A DNA stretch of 64,000 nucleotides from Chloroflexota bacterium (GTDB taxonomy: Bacteria > Chloroflexota > Dehalococcoidia > DSTF01 > RBG-16-68-14), in the NCBI GenBank assembly GCA_029262675.1, contig JAJCYW010000007.1, positions 1 to 64,000 of the forward strand. The letters are read 5' to 3'. The translations under genes and the position numbers were made by a program. The notes under the pieces were generated by a model, which made no database searches, was not told where the DNA came from, and saw nothing but the letters and a program-made list of their open reading frames with translations. How positions within the stretch are numbered: position 1 is the stretch's first letter; the number at the start of each line of letters is the position of its first letter. Shown in pieces: positions 17,971 through 26,749 of this stretch.

Positions 17971-18637
17971 CACGCTCCTCCTTAACTAGCTGCAGTCTAG
18001 AGAGCGTTTCGCTCCAGGCCTTAGCCACGTGATAAGGTCCGTGGATCCGTGTTTCGAGCAACTCCTCCTCTGCCAGCCCGATAAGCGGGTCGATTGGACT
18101 CGGAGAAAGAAGGACCCCGTGCATTAGGTGTGCGTCCTTGAGATCGATATCCGTCATATTAGGGAGCCACACGATTCCCTCACCCGCAGCGTCAGCCAAT
18201 TCCTTGGCCGGTAGTAGGACCAGCGGTACAGGGAGTCTCCCTTCATACTCAACGGCCCGTGCGACTGGCTGGCCGATGAGGACGAAGGGTCCAAAAATTA
18301 CCTCGCCGAAGGAAATCCCGCCGCGTAATGGGAGCTTCTCTTCCGCAAAAATTCCAAGTAGTTCCTCAACATCTTCCCTGCATCTCTTTAGCACAGGCAG
18401 CTTCTCCACCGGTGACGGGACCTCGTATAGGAGGAAGACACTGTCCGACAAGGTGTAGACGTGAGGCGGGCTGTCTTTCCACTCTGGCATTCCAAACATG
18501 CGAACGCGGCACCGAGCAAGCTGGCCTTGTAGCTCGGCACCATCCCGAGCATCCAACATCGCACGAAATCCGAAGACATCTAGGAAAACCACCCACCCTA
18601 CCGCCTTCTTTGGTTCAGGCCCGTCGTGCTGCCACAT
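17951..18637 (-). CDS. class III nucleotide cyclase-like protein (Pycsar-like candidate)
   Basis: A 228-residue soluble protein. Hydrophobic strand plus aspartate patterns match class III nucleotidyl cyclases. VVFLDVFGFRAML puts the first metal aspartate at D20, YTLSDSVFLL the second at D65, and LRGGISFGEVIFG (R105-G116) with GQPVARAVEYE (122-132) correspond to the later catalytic segment. The Asn usual in GxxVNxAxR is Ala (A126), as in divergent cyclases. The spacing D20-D65-R105 and the SDS triplet resemble stand-alone phage-defence cyclases more than housekeeping ones. It is first in the operon, with the ATPase downstream overlapping by 20 nt. The 228-bp upstream gap to the right repeat must hold the promoter. 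Confidence 0.65.
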   Translation of the reverse strand: MWQHDGPEPKKAVGWVVFLDVFGFRAMLDARDGAELQGQLARCRVRMFGMPEWKDSPPHVYTLSDSVFLLYEVPSPVEKLPVLKRCREDVEELLGIFAEEKLPLRGGISFGEVIFGPFVLIGQPVARAVEYEGRLPVPLVLLPAKELADAAGEGIVWLPNMTDIDLKDAHLMHGVLLSPSPIDPLIGLAEEELLETRIHGPYHVAKAWSETLSRLQLVKEERDDFAQR

Positions 18638-18865
18638 GGGAGTACCCTCACCTTCAGGGAGACCTCGAAGCCATTAGCCTCCAAGTCTCAGGATTTGGCT
18701 GACGCCGGCATGAGAGCCGAATCTGCGAATGGTGCCTGCCCCGTCACAGACCTGCCGAATCCTCGCACATCGAAACGAAATCGTCAAGGTCCTGAGTAAC
18801 CCGCCAACAGACGCCGCAGGTCTGGCAATGAAACTGGAACCATTGAATGTGTGTGTGCGGGGAGC

Positions 18866-19034
18866 GTCGAAGATGACGTTACGCTGCAGGTACAGCTAAT
18901 CGCGGAACTAGTGTAGTGGTAAGCGCCTGTCCAGTCCCCCGACGCTCATTCAGCGTCTAGTACCACTTCCAGAGCCAGTAGCGCTCGTAGGCCACCTTGC
19001 CCCAGTGCCAGACGGGGCTGGGCGAACGCATGGT
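18866..19034. repeat. right copy of the 169-bp direct repeat
   Basis: This is the second copy of 15539-15707. Here the FAD-oxidoreductase 3' end is the functional one (18957 onward), while 18866-18916 is a severed YceI 3' end with no upstream reading frame. The unique insert between the copies is 15708-18865 (3158 bp). No transposase, integrase or terminal inverted repeats are visible inside it. Confidence 0.95.
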
Positions 19035-20099
19035 GATGCGACGTGGTTCGCCGTAGAAGTTACCCTGGGCCATGCCGGCAACGCCGCCGCCCGCCTCTAA
19101 GAAGCAGTAGCCGGTGCCGTCATACGTCTCACGCTTGGCGTGACCCAATATCTGCGCCGCGAGGTTCCTGGCGACGACCTCGGCCTGACCGTGAGCGAAT
19201 ACGCCGGCCTTCGGCAGCGCCATGCCATCGGGGAGCGCGATGCGCGTGACGTCGCCGATGGCGTAGACGCCATCGTGCGCCGTCGCCAGCGTACTCTCGT
19301 CAACAGAAATCCAGCCCGTGTCATTGGTGAGGCCAGCGTCCCGAACGACCGCCGGCGCGCGGTGCGGGGGCACCACGATCAGCAGATCAGCGGCCGCTGT
19401 GGAGCCGTCTTCGAACTGCAGCTCGCCGCCTTTCGCCGACGTGAGTTGCATCTCCGGATGGAAATCGATGCCCTTGTGCGCCAGCATTTCCTGGATGTTC
19501 TCACCGAGCGTCTTGCCGCCGACGGGCATCGGCAAGGGCTCCGGCGTGTACATTGCCAGCTTCATATTGTGGCGGACGTGGCGGCTGTGAAAGTAGCCCT
19601 CCAGTAGCATGGCGCCTTCGTACGGAGCGGCGGGGCACTTGTAGGGCGCTCCCGCGACTACGATCGTCACCTGACCGCCCTTGAACTGCTTCAACTCGCC
19701 CGCCAGCCGCTCGGCGCCATCCAGCGTATAGTAGGTGTGCGCCTTGGCAAGGCCGGGAATCGACTCGAAGTCCAGCTCGGCGCCCAGCGCCACGATGAGA
19801 TAGTCGTACTCTATCTGCTTCCCGCTCACCGTGACTGACTTGCCCGCGGTGTCGATGCTCTCGATCTCGCCGGCGACGACCTCGATCCCCTTGCGATCGA
19901 GTCGCGCGATGTCGCGGCTGATCGAGTCCGGCTGGCGTTCGCCGGTCATCACCCAGAGGTAGGAAGGCTGAAACGACTGTTGGAGGTTGCGTTCAACGAC
20001 AACGATCCGGGCCTTCTCCTTAAGTTTGGCGTGCAGCTCGTTGGCGGCGACGACTCCGCCGACTCCGCCGCCGAGAATCACGATCGTTGGTTCGTCCAT
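18957..20099 (-). CDS. FAD-dependent pyridine nucleotide-disulfide oxidoreductase (sulfide:quinone oxidoreductase-like)
   Basis: A 380-residue flavoprotein. The FAD-binding GGGVGGVVAANEL is at ~10-22, the central YDYLIVALGAELD at ~99-111, and the C-terminal GVYAIGDVTRI at ~294. The PYKCPAAPYE segment (~154-163) carries the cysteine conserved in type-II sulfide:quinone oxidoreductases and their relatives, and the aromatic tail (YERYWLWKWY) could face the membrane. The likely reaction is sulfide or related thiol oxidation with electrons to quinone; a type II NADH dehydrogenase relative is the alternative. GGAGG before the ATG supports the start. Its 3' end was duplicated when the cyclase/ATPase module inserted. 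Confidence 0.82.
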   Translation of the reverse strand: MDEPTIVILGGGVGGVVAANELHAKLKEKARIVVVERNLQQSFQPSYLWVMTGERQPDSISRDIARLDRKGIEVVAGEIESIDTAGKSVTVSGKQIEYDYLIVALGAELDFESIPGLAKAHTYYTLDGAERLAGELKQFKGGQVTIVVAGAPYKCPAAPYEGAMLLEGYFHSRHVRHNMKLAMYTPEPLPMPVGGKTLGENIQEMLAHKGIDFHPEMQLTSAKGGELQFEDGSTAAADLLIVVPPHRAPAVVRDAGLTNDTGWISVDESTLATAHDGVYAIGDVTRIALPDGMALPKAGVFAHGQAEVVARNLAAQILGHAKRETYDGTGYCFLEAGGGVAGMAQGNFYGEPRRITMRSPSPVWHWGKVAYERYWLWKWY

Positions 20100-20204
20100 C
20101 TATACCTCCGGAGAGCAGAGCCAGGTTGGGTCTGGGTTTGCTTTGGGTTGAGCCTCGTACGGCTTGCTATATTGTAGCAGCCACGCATAGGAGGTGATAC
20201 CGCC

Positions 20205-20429
20205 ATGCCAATGTACGAATACCGCTGCCCGAGTTGCCGCGCAACGTTCGAACTGCTGCGACCGATGGCCCGCGCTACCGAGCCCGCCGTTTGCCCGGAC
20301 GGCCACCGCGGAGCGGAGCGAGTCGTATCGCTCTTCGCCGCCCCGCCGCGTGGCGAGTCCGCCGAAAACCTCCGCCCGACGGGCAGCGGCTGCGCATGTG
20401 GCGGCGGCGGCTGCGGCTGCGCGGGTTAG
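20205..20429 (+). CDS. FmdB-family zinc ribbon protein
   Basis: A 74-residue protein with the FmdB-type zinc ribbon: MPMYEYRCPSCRATFE supplies the first CxxC, and AVCPDGH plus the glycine/cysteine-rich tail (GCACGGGGCGC) the rest. The family is a small putative regulatory or metal-binding protein. AGGAGG lies nine bases before the ATG. It is divergent from the oxidoreductase gene, with shared promoter DNA between them (TATATT near 20166). Its last 4 bp overlap the convergent membrane-protein gene. Confidence 0.82.
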   Translation: MPMYEYRCPSCRATFELLRPMARATEPAVCPDGHRGAERVVSLFAAPPRGESAENLRPTGSGCACGGGGCGCAG

Positions 20430-21241
20430 GGCCGCTCTTCCTTCGGAAGAGCAGCTTGCGCTTCCGGCTGCGACGGAACCGCGGCCGGCGTCGGCTCATT
20501 GAGCGGTGACGCGTCGCTCTTTGGTGGGCTGTCCGCCGGTGACTCTTCCTCGTCTTCCCATCCGCCGTTGGCGCGAATGTAGAGCGTCGACAAGGCTGCC
20601 AGCGCGCCCAGCTCCGCCAGCGACACGAGACCGATCCAGAGGCTCACCGTCTCCCAGAAAGCCTGCGGGAACATCTGGATCAGATGGTCCCTCTGCGGGT
20701 TGAGTTTCCAGAGGTCGTTGTCGAACGCAATCACGTGAAACTGCTCGAACACGCTGTCAAACCCGCTGATCGCCACAACGCCGAGCGCCGCAATGACGCT
20801 GACGCTGATGGCGGCGGAGAGCAGCACGTGTTTCGCCAGCTGTCGCAACGTTCCCTCGCCCGCCCAGATGAAGACCGCGACGACGTACGCCAGCACGAAG
20901 AGCACGGCCACCTCCTGCACGCGGAAACTCATGGTGAACAGGTTCTTCACGTCCTTCAGGTGGAGCGTCTCCCGCTCGCTGAAAAGCGAGACCGGCGCGC
21001 CGTCCTTCTGCACGCGGATGAAGACCACGTCGCGGTCGTCGTTGAAGTAATCGCGCAGCTCTCCACTCGCCCGCAGGATCTCGTCCCGGTCGATGCCCGT
21101 GGTCGCCGGCGTGTCGTAGTGGTCGGCGGCATAGGTGTAGAGCCGCGGCTCGTTGACGGCGACGCGGACGTTCGTCGTGATGAGCGCGACGGGGATGGCA
21201 ATAATAAATAGCAGCGTGGAGAACTGTCGGACGTATCTCAC
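20426..21241 (-). CDS. DUF1461 (TIGR01906-type) integral membrane protein
   Basis: About 271 residues from the GTG at 21241, chosen because GGGGGAA precedes it and the membrane helix begins at once; the frame is open back to 21355 without a coding look. There are four membrane segments (~6-25, ~110-130, ~140-165, ~205-225). The family signature ERETLHLKDVKNLF and FDNDLWKLNPQRDHLIQMFP lies in the outer loops. A Pro/Ser/Glu-rich cytoplasmic tail follows. The function of the family is unknown. Confidence 0.8.
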   Translation of the reverse strand: MRYVRQFSTLLFIIAIPVALITTNVRVAVNEPRLYTYAADHYDTPATTGIDRDEILRASGELRDYFNDDRDVVFIRVQKDGAPVSLFSERETLHLKDVKNLFTMSFRVQEVAVLFVLAYVVAVFIWAGEGTLRQLAKHVLLSAAISVSVIAALGVVAISGFDSVFEQFHVIAFDNDLWKLNPQRDHLIQMFPQAFWETVSLWIGLVSLAELGALAALSTLYIRANGGWEDEEESPADSPPKSDASPLNEPTPAAVPSQPEAQAALPKEERP

Positions 21242-21517
21242 TCGTTCCCCCGTTATGTAAGATTTCGCGCAGGCGTGGACCTGCCGTTCGCGGGTTCGGG
21301 CCTGCGGGCGCAGAACCGACTCTAAGAGCGTAAGATCGGCGCAGCGGCGCGTCAAGGCGCTGTCGCGTACGGCGTCATTCGCTATGCTCTCCGCAAGGGC
21401 CGCTAGCTGGCGCCAGCGGGGGAACTTTCCCGCCGCGGCGTCCGTCTAGACAGGGAGAAGCTAAGGCCGCCGCAATAGCGCCGGCCGGCAGATATCTTGC
21501 AGAGAAAGAGGTCGCAG

Positions 21518-24196
21518 ATGAATCTCGCAACGTTCTCCGTCCCCGCGCCGCAGAACCTGTTCCGCGCAGCACTGATCGCGGCGTTCGCGCTGCTGGCCGC
21601 CGCGCTCGCCGGCATCACGGCCGGCGCGTCGACCGCGCACGCCCAGCCGGTACTGGAGTTGGAGGGCGGCTGCGACCCGGACGCCATCCGTCCCAACGAA
21701 ACGGCGCTCGTCTCCTGCACCGTCACCGTCACCAACAACGGAGACGAAACCGCGACGAACCTCGTTGGCACGCTCTTCATCGCGGAGGGCTGCGACATCC
21801 CCGGCCGCTTTACATTCATCGACCGCACTGTCGACGGCCGCCCGGTCCCGATGGCCGAACTGGAGCTCTCGGTCCAGATCGGCGACCTGGCGCCCGGCGA
21901 TACAAACGAGAGCGTGACGCGCCTGGCATGGGAGCACTTCGCTGCCGGCCGCGCCGGCGGCTCGCTCACGGTATCCTCGCCCGACCACCCCTCGCTCAGC
22001 GCTGTTGTCGACCTCTGCGTGGACATCAACTCCGCAGCCGCCGCCCCCCCGTCCGGCCTGACCGTCACTTCGACGCTGATCAGCCAGCCTTTGCCGGTGC
22101 GGCCAGACTTCCCGCCGGACATCGCCCTGCCACCCGTCGGCGATCCGCCTGTGTTCATTGACTCACCCGGCGGTGTGTCGCTGCCCGTGGAGCCCTTCCC
22201 GGAGCCGTTCCTCCCGTTCCCTGAGTCTGAAGAAGCGACCTACGAGGTCGTCGTCGCAAACACGACCGGCGCGGCGATCGATGGCGTGGTAGTAACGAGC
22301 ACGCAAACGTTCGGCGCCGTCGTGGTCGACGCCGTGCCGCCGGCCACGGGCACGGACGCTGCCGACCGGCCGATCTGGGAGATCGGCAGCCTCGCCGCGA
22401 ACGACGAGGCCCGGATCCTGATGACCTACGGGCCGCAAGACGCCGCGAACTGCGCCAGCGTCAATGACGTGATCGTAGTAGAGACTGCGGCTGCCGGCGA
22501 TGGCTACGTCGCGTTCGCGGAGCCGGGCGTGCCTGTCGGGCCGTGCCAGTTCATCGAACCGAACTACTGCCTCCATTACGCTCCCGGCACAGACTTCGCC
22601 GACTTCTACGAATTCGCGCCGTGCGACAGCACGATCTGTTGGGCCGAATCGCCGGACGGCTTTGGAATGCAGCCGGTCTTCGACTGCGACGGCGCGACGG
22701 ACTACTGCTGGTTCCTGCCGCCGGGTGAAGCCTACACGCCACTACGCTCGTGCGCGGAAGAGGTCTGCTGGGTGCAGTTCGAAGACGTCTTCTTCGACAT
22801 CGAGCCGATACCGGTCGGTGGCCCCGACGGCAGCGGCCCCGACTTCGGAGATCCGATGCCCGGCGGGCCCGTGCCGCCGCCAACGTTCGAATACTATTCG
22901 GACTTCCCGTGCGACATCGATTTCTGCGAGTTCACTTCGCCCGACGGCCTCTACTCCACCCGCGGCGAGTGCGACTTCCCCGTCTGCTGGTCGCAAGCGC
23001 CCGGCAGCGACGGCTGGCAGCGCGTCTACGACTGCAACAGCCTCGGCCAGGACACCTGCTGGTACTCACCGCCCGGCGACGGCCAACCCGTCCTGCGCCT
23101 CTGCGGCGACGAGGTCTGCTGGCAGACATTCGAGGGCAACGGAACGTACTACGAGTCGCGCTGCGACACCACGTTCTGCCAGTTCACCTCTCCGGACGGC
23201 GCACTGACCGTGCCCGGCGAGTGCAGTTTCCCGATCTGCTGGTCCAGCCCGCCGGAGGGCGACCGCTGGGACATGGTCTACGATTGCGGCGAATTCGAGG
23301 AGTGGTGCTGGTTCTCGCCGCCCGCGGGCAGCGGAGAGTCGGTGCTGAACCCCTGCGCCTACCCGCTCGACTTTGCCATTAACCCGCCCGAAGGCGCCGT
23401 CGACCTCGAGCCGTGGGCACAGGTCGTCTACGGCCGTGAGGACCTCTGCTGGCCAATGCCGCTCTCGGACGGCCCGTTCCACACATTCACGGTGCCCTGC
23501 GCTGAGATCGAGTTCATCACCTGGCTGACGCCGCCGGACGGCAGCGCGAAGCAGCCCGTGTTCGGCTTCGATGACTTCTGCGGCATGCCGCCCCCGTTCG
23601 ACGAAATCCTTCCAACCGTGGAGGACATCGCGGTGTCATTCGGAGGCATCCGACCGCCGGAACCAGTGTCCATACTCCCCTGCCCCATCGACGGCCAACC
23701 GGCTGAAGGCGAGCCCGGGACTTCCGTGCCCGCCGAAATCGTCGCGGGCGTCACGTCTCCGGCCACAATCGAGCGCGGCACTGTGGTCGAGACGCCGCCG
23801 GTGCCCAGTAGCGCCGTCACGCCCGCCGAGATTGATACCGGCGCCGTGACCGTCATCGAGCCGCTGCCAAGCTCGGACGTGATTCCGGCTGTGCTGCTGC
23901 CGTCGTCGCGCGTTGAGCAGATCGACGGCCCGATTTTCCTGCCAGTAGACGGCGATGACTCGAACGTCCCGCGGTCGCCTGGGGCCGAAGACAGCGCCGA
24001 CGCTCCATCGCGCGGCGACGACACGTCGGGCCCGCAGTCGCCGAACGTGACCCTGCTGCCAAAGGCCGGCGAAGGCGCGGGTGGGGGAGGCGACGCCTCG
24101 ATCATGGACGCCCGCCACGTGATTCTCGCAGCGTTCGCTACATTCGCGCTCGTGACGAGCGTTGGCGTGGCGAACCGGGTGCGGAGACGCTTGTAG
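21518..24196 (+). CDS. large secreted, C-terminally anchored protein with Cys/Trp-rich repeats
   Basis: About 892 residues. It has a signal peptide (LFRAALIAAFALLAAALAGITAG… ending AHAQP), DUF11-like beta-sandwich domains (~45-330), and then a stretch (~345-640) of repeated short modules with paired cysteines and tryptophans: CWAESPDGFGM, CWFLPPG, CEFTSPDGLYS, CWSQAPG, CWYSPPGDG, CQFTSPDGAL, CWSSPPEGD. A Pro/Ser/Thr-rich stalk leads to a C-terminal helix (VILAAFATFALVTSVGVANRV) and a basic tail, a surface anchor. The start was set at the ATG with AAAGAGG six bases upstream; the upstream TTG at 21497 is less likely. I do not recognise the repeat family. The repeats suggest disulfide-locked units. 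Confidence 0.75.
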   Translation: MNLATFSVPAPQNLFRAALIAAFALLAAALAGITAGASTAHAQPVLELEGGCDPDAIRPNETALVSCTVTVTNNGDETATNLVGTLFIAEGCDIPGRFTFIDRTVDGRPVPMAELELSVQIGDLAPGDTNESVTRLAWEHFAAGRAGGSLTVSSPDHPSLSAVVDLCVDINSAAAAPPSGLTVTSTLISQPLPVRPDFPPDIALPPVGDPPVFIDSPGGVSLPVEPFPEPFLPFPESEEATYEVVVANTTGAAIDGVVVTSTQTFGAVVVDAVPPATGTDAADRPIWEIGSLAANDEARILMTYGPQDAANCASVNDVIVVETAAAGDGYVAFAEPGVPVGPCQFIEPNYCLHYAPGTDFADFYEFAPCDSTICWAESPDGFGMQPVFDCDGATDYCWFLPPGEAYTPLRSCAEEVCWVQFEDVFFDIEPIPVGGPDGSGPDFGDPMPGGPVPPPTFEYYSDFPCDIDFCEFTSPDGLYSTRGECDFPVCWSQAPGSDGWQRVYDCNSLGQDTCWYSPPGDGQPVLRLCGDEVCWQTFEGNGTYYESRCDTTFCQFTSPDGALTVPGECSFPICWSSPPEGDRWDMVYDCGEFEEWCWFSPPAGSGESVLNPCAYPLDFAINPPEGAVDLEPWAQVVYGREDLCWPMPLSDGPFHTFTVPCAEIEFITWLTPPDGSAKQPVFGFDDFCGMPPPFDEILPTVEDIAVSFGGIRPPEPVSILPCPIDGQPAEGEPGTSVPAEIVAGVTSPATIERGTVVETPPVPSSAVTPAEIDTGAVTVIEPLPSSDVIPAVLLPSSRVEQIDGPIFLPVDGDDSNVPRSPGAEDSADAPSRGDDTSGPQSPNVTLLPKAGEGAGGGGDASIMDARHVILAAFATFALVTSVGVANRVRRRL

Positions 24197-24270
24197 GGGG
24201 TCGCTGGGGCGCGCTACACTGCGAAGCCGTTTGAATCACATCTGCGGCGGCGCAGGTAGGGAGTGAAGAG

Positions 24271-24873
24271 ATGACCCAGCAGAAAGAGTCCGTCGTCACG
24301 CCGGAGCGCTTCGCATCAGGCATGACGTACGAGGAGTGGATGCAAAAGATCGACCGCAACCAGAAGCAGTTCGAGGAAAACTACGAGGAGATGTCGATCA
24401 GTGAGGAAGACGCCCAAGCGCTGAAGAAACTGGTGCAACAGCCCAACGGGCCCGCTTACTGCCTCGTCCTCGGCGAGGCCTGGTGCCCGGACGTCTTTCG
24501 CGGCCTGCCGGTAATCCAGCGGATGGCGGAGGTGAGCGGCATGGAGCTACGGGCGTTCCTCCGCGACGAGAACACCGACATTATGGCCGAGTACCTGAAG
24601 GGCGGCGAGCACGAATCGATACCCGCCGTGGTGTTTTACGACCGCAACCACAACGAGATCGCACACTGGATCGAGCGGCCGGCCAAGGCCAACGAGGAGT
24701 TGCCGGAACTGGCCAAGCTGACGGCCCCGCTCCGCAACGCAGATATCACGCCGGAAGAGCGCAAGCAGCACATCCAGGCCTACGTCGATTTCCAGCACGG
24801 GTCCACGTGGGCCGGCTGGCGCGACGCAACGGTGACCGAGATTCGGGAGCTGCTGGAGGAGCGCTGCCGCTAG
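24271..24873 (+). CDS. thioredoxin-family protein lacking the second active-site cysteine
   Basis: A 200-residue cytosolic protein with a thioredoxin fold. The active-site strand reads LVLGEAWCPDVFRGLPVIQRM (read as two overlapping pieces), so the motif is W-C-P-D-V with one cysteine. The cis-proline region is ESIPAVVFYDRNHNEI. It resembles the family of thioredoxin-like proteins seen in Bacillus and Deinococcus-type genomes with WCxDx motifs. A single cysteine argues for mixed-disulfide or monothiol chemistry rather than disulfide reduction. A TACACT box lies near 24213 and AGGGAG before the ATG. Confidence 0.75.
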   Translation: MTQQKESVVTPERFASGMTYEEWMQKIDRNQKQFEENYEEMSISEEDAQALKKLVQQPNGPAYCLVLGEAWCPDVFRGLPVIQRMAEVSGMELRAFLRDENTDIMAEYLKGGEHESIPAVVFYDRNHNEIAHWIERPAKANEELPELAKLTAPLRNADITPEERKQHIQAYVDFQHGSTWAGWRDATVTEIRELLEERCR

Positions 24874-24952
24874 CGGACGCGAGAAGCAAGTGCCTGCGGC
24901 CGGACGCAACCACCTGCGGCCGGCCCGATCATATGCCGCCACGGAGGACTGC

Positions 24953-25849
24953 ATGACCAGGTTGCCAGCGCTCAGCCTCGCCGCCGTTCCCGGCAAGCGC
25001 CGGGCCACGCTCGACGTCGCCAAGGAGATCGAGCGGCGCGGCTTCTCCGGCATCTACTGTCCCAGCTTCGGCGATGGCCTCAGCCTCTGTCTCGCCATCG
25101 CGCTGGAGACGAACGAAATCCACTTCGGCACGTCGATCGCGAACATCTACACCCGCCACGCCAACGACTACGCCCAGACCGCAAGCTGGATCCACGAAGC
25201 CAGCGGCGGCCGCTTCGTCTTCGGCGTCGGCGTCAGCCACGGGCCCGTTCACGGCCAGCTCGGCATCACACCTGGCAAGCCCCTATCGGACATGCGGCAC
25301 TTCGTCGAAGGCGTACGCGCGGCGCCACGCGCTGGAGAACTGCCGCCTATCGTATTGGCCACACTGCGCCGCAAGATGGTGGAGCTGGCGGGGGAGATCG
25401 CGGACGGTGTCGTCTGGGCGAACGGGTCACGCTCCCACATACCCACATCGCTCTCCTACCTGCCGGCAGCGACCGGTGAGCGTTTCGCCGGCAACATGAT
25501 CCCGACCTGCGTCTCCGATGACAAGCGAGCAGCGGCAGAGGTGATGCGCCGCACGCTCACCGGCTACGTGATGCTGCCCAACTACCGAAACTACTGGACC
25601 GAGGCCGGATACGAGGAGGAGATGACGGCCATCCGCAGCGCGATCAACGCCGGCGAGACCGACAAGCTGCCCGGCCTGATGAGCGATCGCTGGCTCTCCG
25701 ACGTCACCCTCTTCGGAAGCGCCGCGGACGTCCGCGAAGGCGTGGAAGCCTGGTATGACGCCGGCCTTACGACGCCCATCCTCGTCCCGTCCTCGACCGA
25801 AGGCGGCCAGATGCGCGCCTTCCAGGAGATCTTCGCAGCTTTCGAGTAA
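24953..25849 (+). CDS. LLM-class (luciferase-like, F420-type) oxidoreductase
   Basis: A 298-residue TIM-barrel protein. The family features are GFSGIYCPSFGDGLSLCLAIA, TSIANIYTRHANDYAQTA, FVFGVGVSHGPVHG and the C-terminal GSAADVREGVEAWYDAGLTTPI. Such enzymes use F420 or FMN to oxidise or reduce varied substrates; the substrate is not evident. GGAGG five bases before the ATG at 24953 fixes the start (the frame is open 63 bp further up). It is followed after 12 bp by a lipoprotein gene, whose ribosome site overlaps this stop. Confidence 0.85.
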   Translation: MTRLPALSLAAVPGKRRATLDVAKEIERRGFSGIYCPSFGDGLSLCLAIALETNEIHFGTSIANIYTRHANDYAQTASWIHEASGGRFVFGVGVSHGPVHGQLGITPGKPLSDMRHFVEGVRAAPRAGELPPIVLATLRRKMVELAGEIADGVVWANGSRSHIPTSLSYLPAATGERFAGNMIPTCVSDDKRAAAEVMRRTLTGYVMLPNYRNYWTEAGYEEEMTAIRSAINAGETDKLPGLMSDRWLSDVTLFGSAADVREGVEAWYDAGLTTPILVPSSTEGGQMRAFQEIFAAFE

Positions 25850-25860
25850 AGGAGTAGCCG

Positions 25861-26484
25861 ATGTCACGCCACCTACGCGCCTTCACCGCCCTCGCTATCC
25901 TCGCCATCGTGTCGATCGCGCTGCTGGCAGCCTGTGATGGCGGAGATGGTTCGAACACTGATCCAACCGACGGCACGCCTCAGCCGCCAGCCACGCCGAC
26001 ACCGCCGACCTTCCCAGACATTCCGTTTGAAGGCACGCGAGACAAGATCGAGGAGTTTCCGCTAAGCACCGGCAGCGTTGCACCGACCCTGATGAGCGTC
26101 AACACGTTCGACGGCGGCCCGTTCGACCGGATGGAGTTCTTCTTCGACGTAGCCGTGCCTCGCTACAGCATCGAGTACGTCGACGGCCCGATCACGGCGT
26201 GCGGGTCTGGGCTGCCCGTGGAGGTCGCCGGCACGCGCTTCCTCCAGATAAGGATGCAGGGCACGGCCGCCCACAACGACGCCGGTGAGGCGACGATCAC
26301 GAATACGGACCTGCTGCGCGACTACCCGACGATCCTGCAGCTGACGCTGACGTGTGACTTTGAGGGTGAGGTGGTCTGGATCGCCGGTCTCAGCGAAGAG
26401 GTCAACTTCAAGACGCTCTTCATCACGACGCCGTTCGCCAAGCACTTCATCGTCATCGACGTCAACCACCCCGGCCGCGACTAG
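25861..26484 (+). CDS. lipoprotein of unknown function
   Basis: A 207-residue exported lipoprotein. The signal peptide ends in the lipobox LLAAC (C24) and is followed by a Gly/Asp/Thr/Pro linker. The mature part has beta-rich sequence including RMEFFFDVAVPRYSIEYVDG, which reads like a small beta-sandwich domain with two conserved-looking cysteines (ACGSG, LTCDF). The family is not identified. It is in an operon with the LLM oxidoreductase (12-bp gap). Two strong hairpins follow. Confidence 0.7.
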   Translation: MSRHLRAFTALAILAIVSIALLAACDGGDGSNTDPTDGTPQPPATPTPPTFPDIPFEGTRDKIEEFPLSTGSVAPTLMSVNTFDGGPFDRMEFFFDVAVPRYSIEYVDGPITACGSGLPVEVAGTRFLQIRMQGTAAHNDAGEATITNTDLLRDYPTILQLTLTCDFEGEVVWIAGLSEEVNFKTLFITTPFAKHFIVIDVNHPGRD

Positions 26485-26486
26485 GT

Positions 26487-26534
26487 GTCCTGGCTTCGCC
26501 AGGACCTAGCGGAACCGGCGCAGCCGGTTCCGCT
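26487..26534 (+). terminator. tandem hairpins after the lipoprotein gene
   Basis: The first hairpin is GTCCTGG/CCAGGAC over a CTTCG loop (26487-26505). The second is GCGGAACCGGC/GCCGGTTCCGC over a GCA loop (26509-26533). There is no U-run, but both are very stable and begin 3 bp after the stop. Confidence 0.55.
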
Positions 26535-26691
26535 CAGTCTGCATCGCCACGCGATATCACGAAGGACGGGTGCCCGGGCTACACGCAAACCTCGCGATTC
26601 GGCGCGGCCAACCCGCGGCAGTGGTGAGCGACTTCTGCTCCTCCGTGCGGCGAGACCCTCGCGCGGTATCATAGGGACAGAGTGCAGACCG

Positions 26692-26718
26692 CGAGTTTGC
26701 GCGCAAGCCGCAAACTCG
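26692..26718. other. inverted repeat in the leader of the site-2 protease gene
   Basis: The 10-bp arms CGAGTTTGCG and CGCAAACTCG are separated by 7 bp. The repeat lies between a TATCAT promoter-like box (about 26667) and the ATG at 26750, so it would form a hairpin in the mRNA leader or serve as an operator. Confidence 0.4.
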
Positions 26719-26749
26719 AAGCCGAATCTCTGATTCGCTCGGAGTCATC

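Noticed and set aside
15539..19034. The 169-bp repeats as a transposon target-site duplication
   Set aside because: They are far too long for a transposon duplication, and no transposase or terminal inverted repeats are present in the insert.
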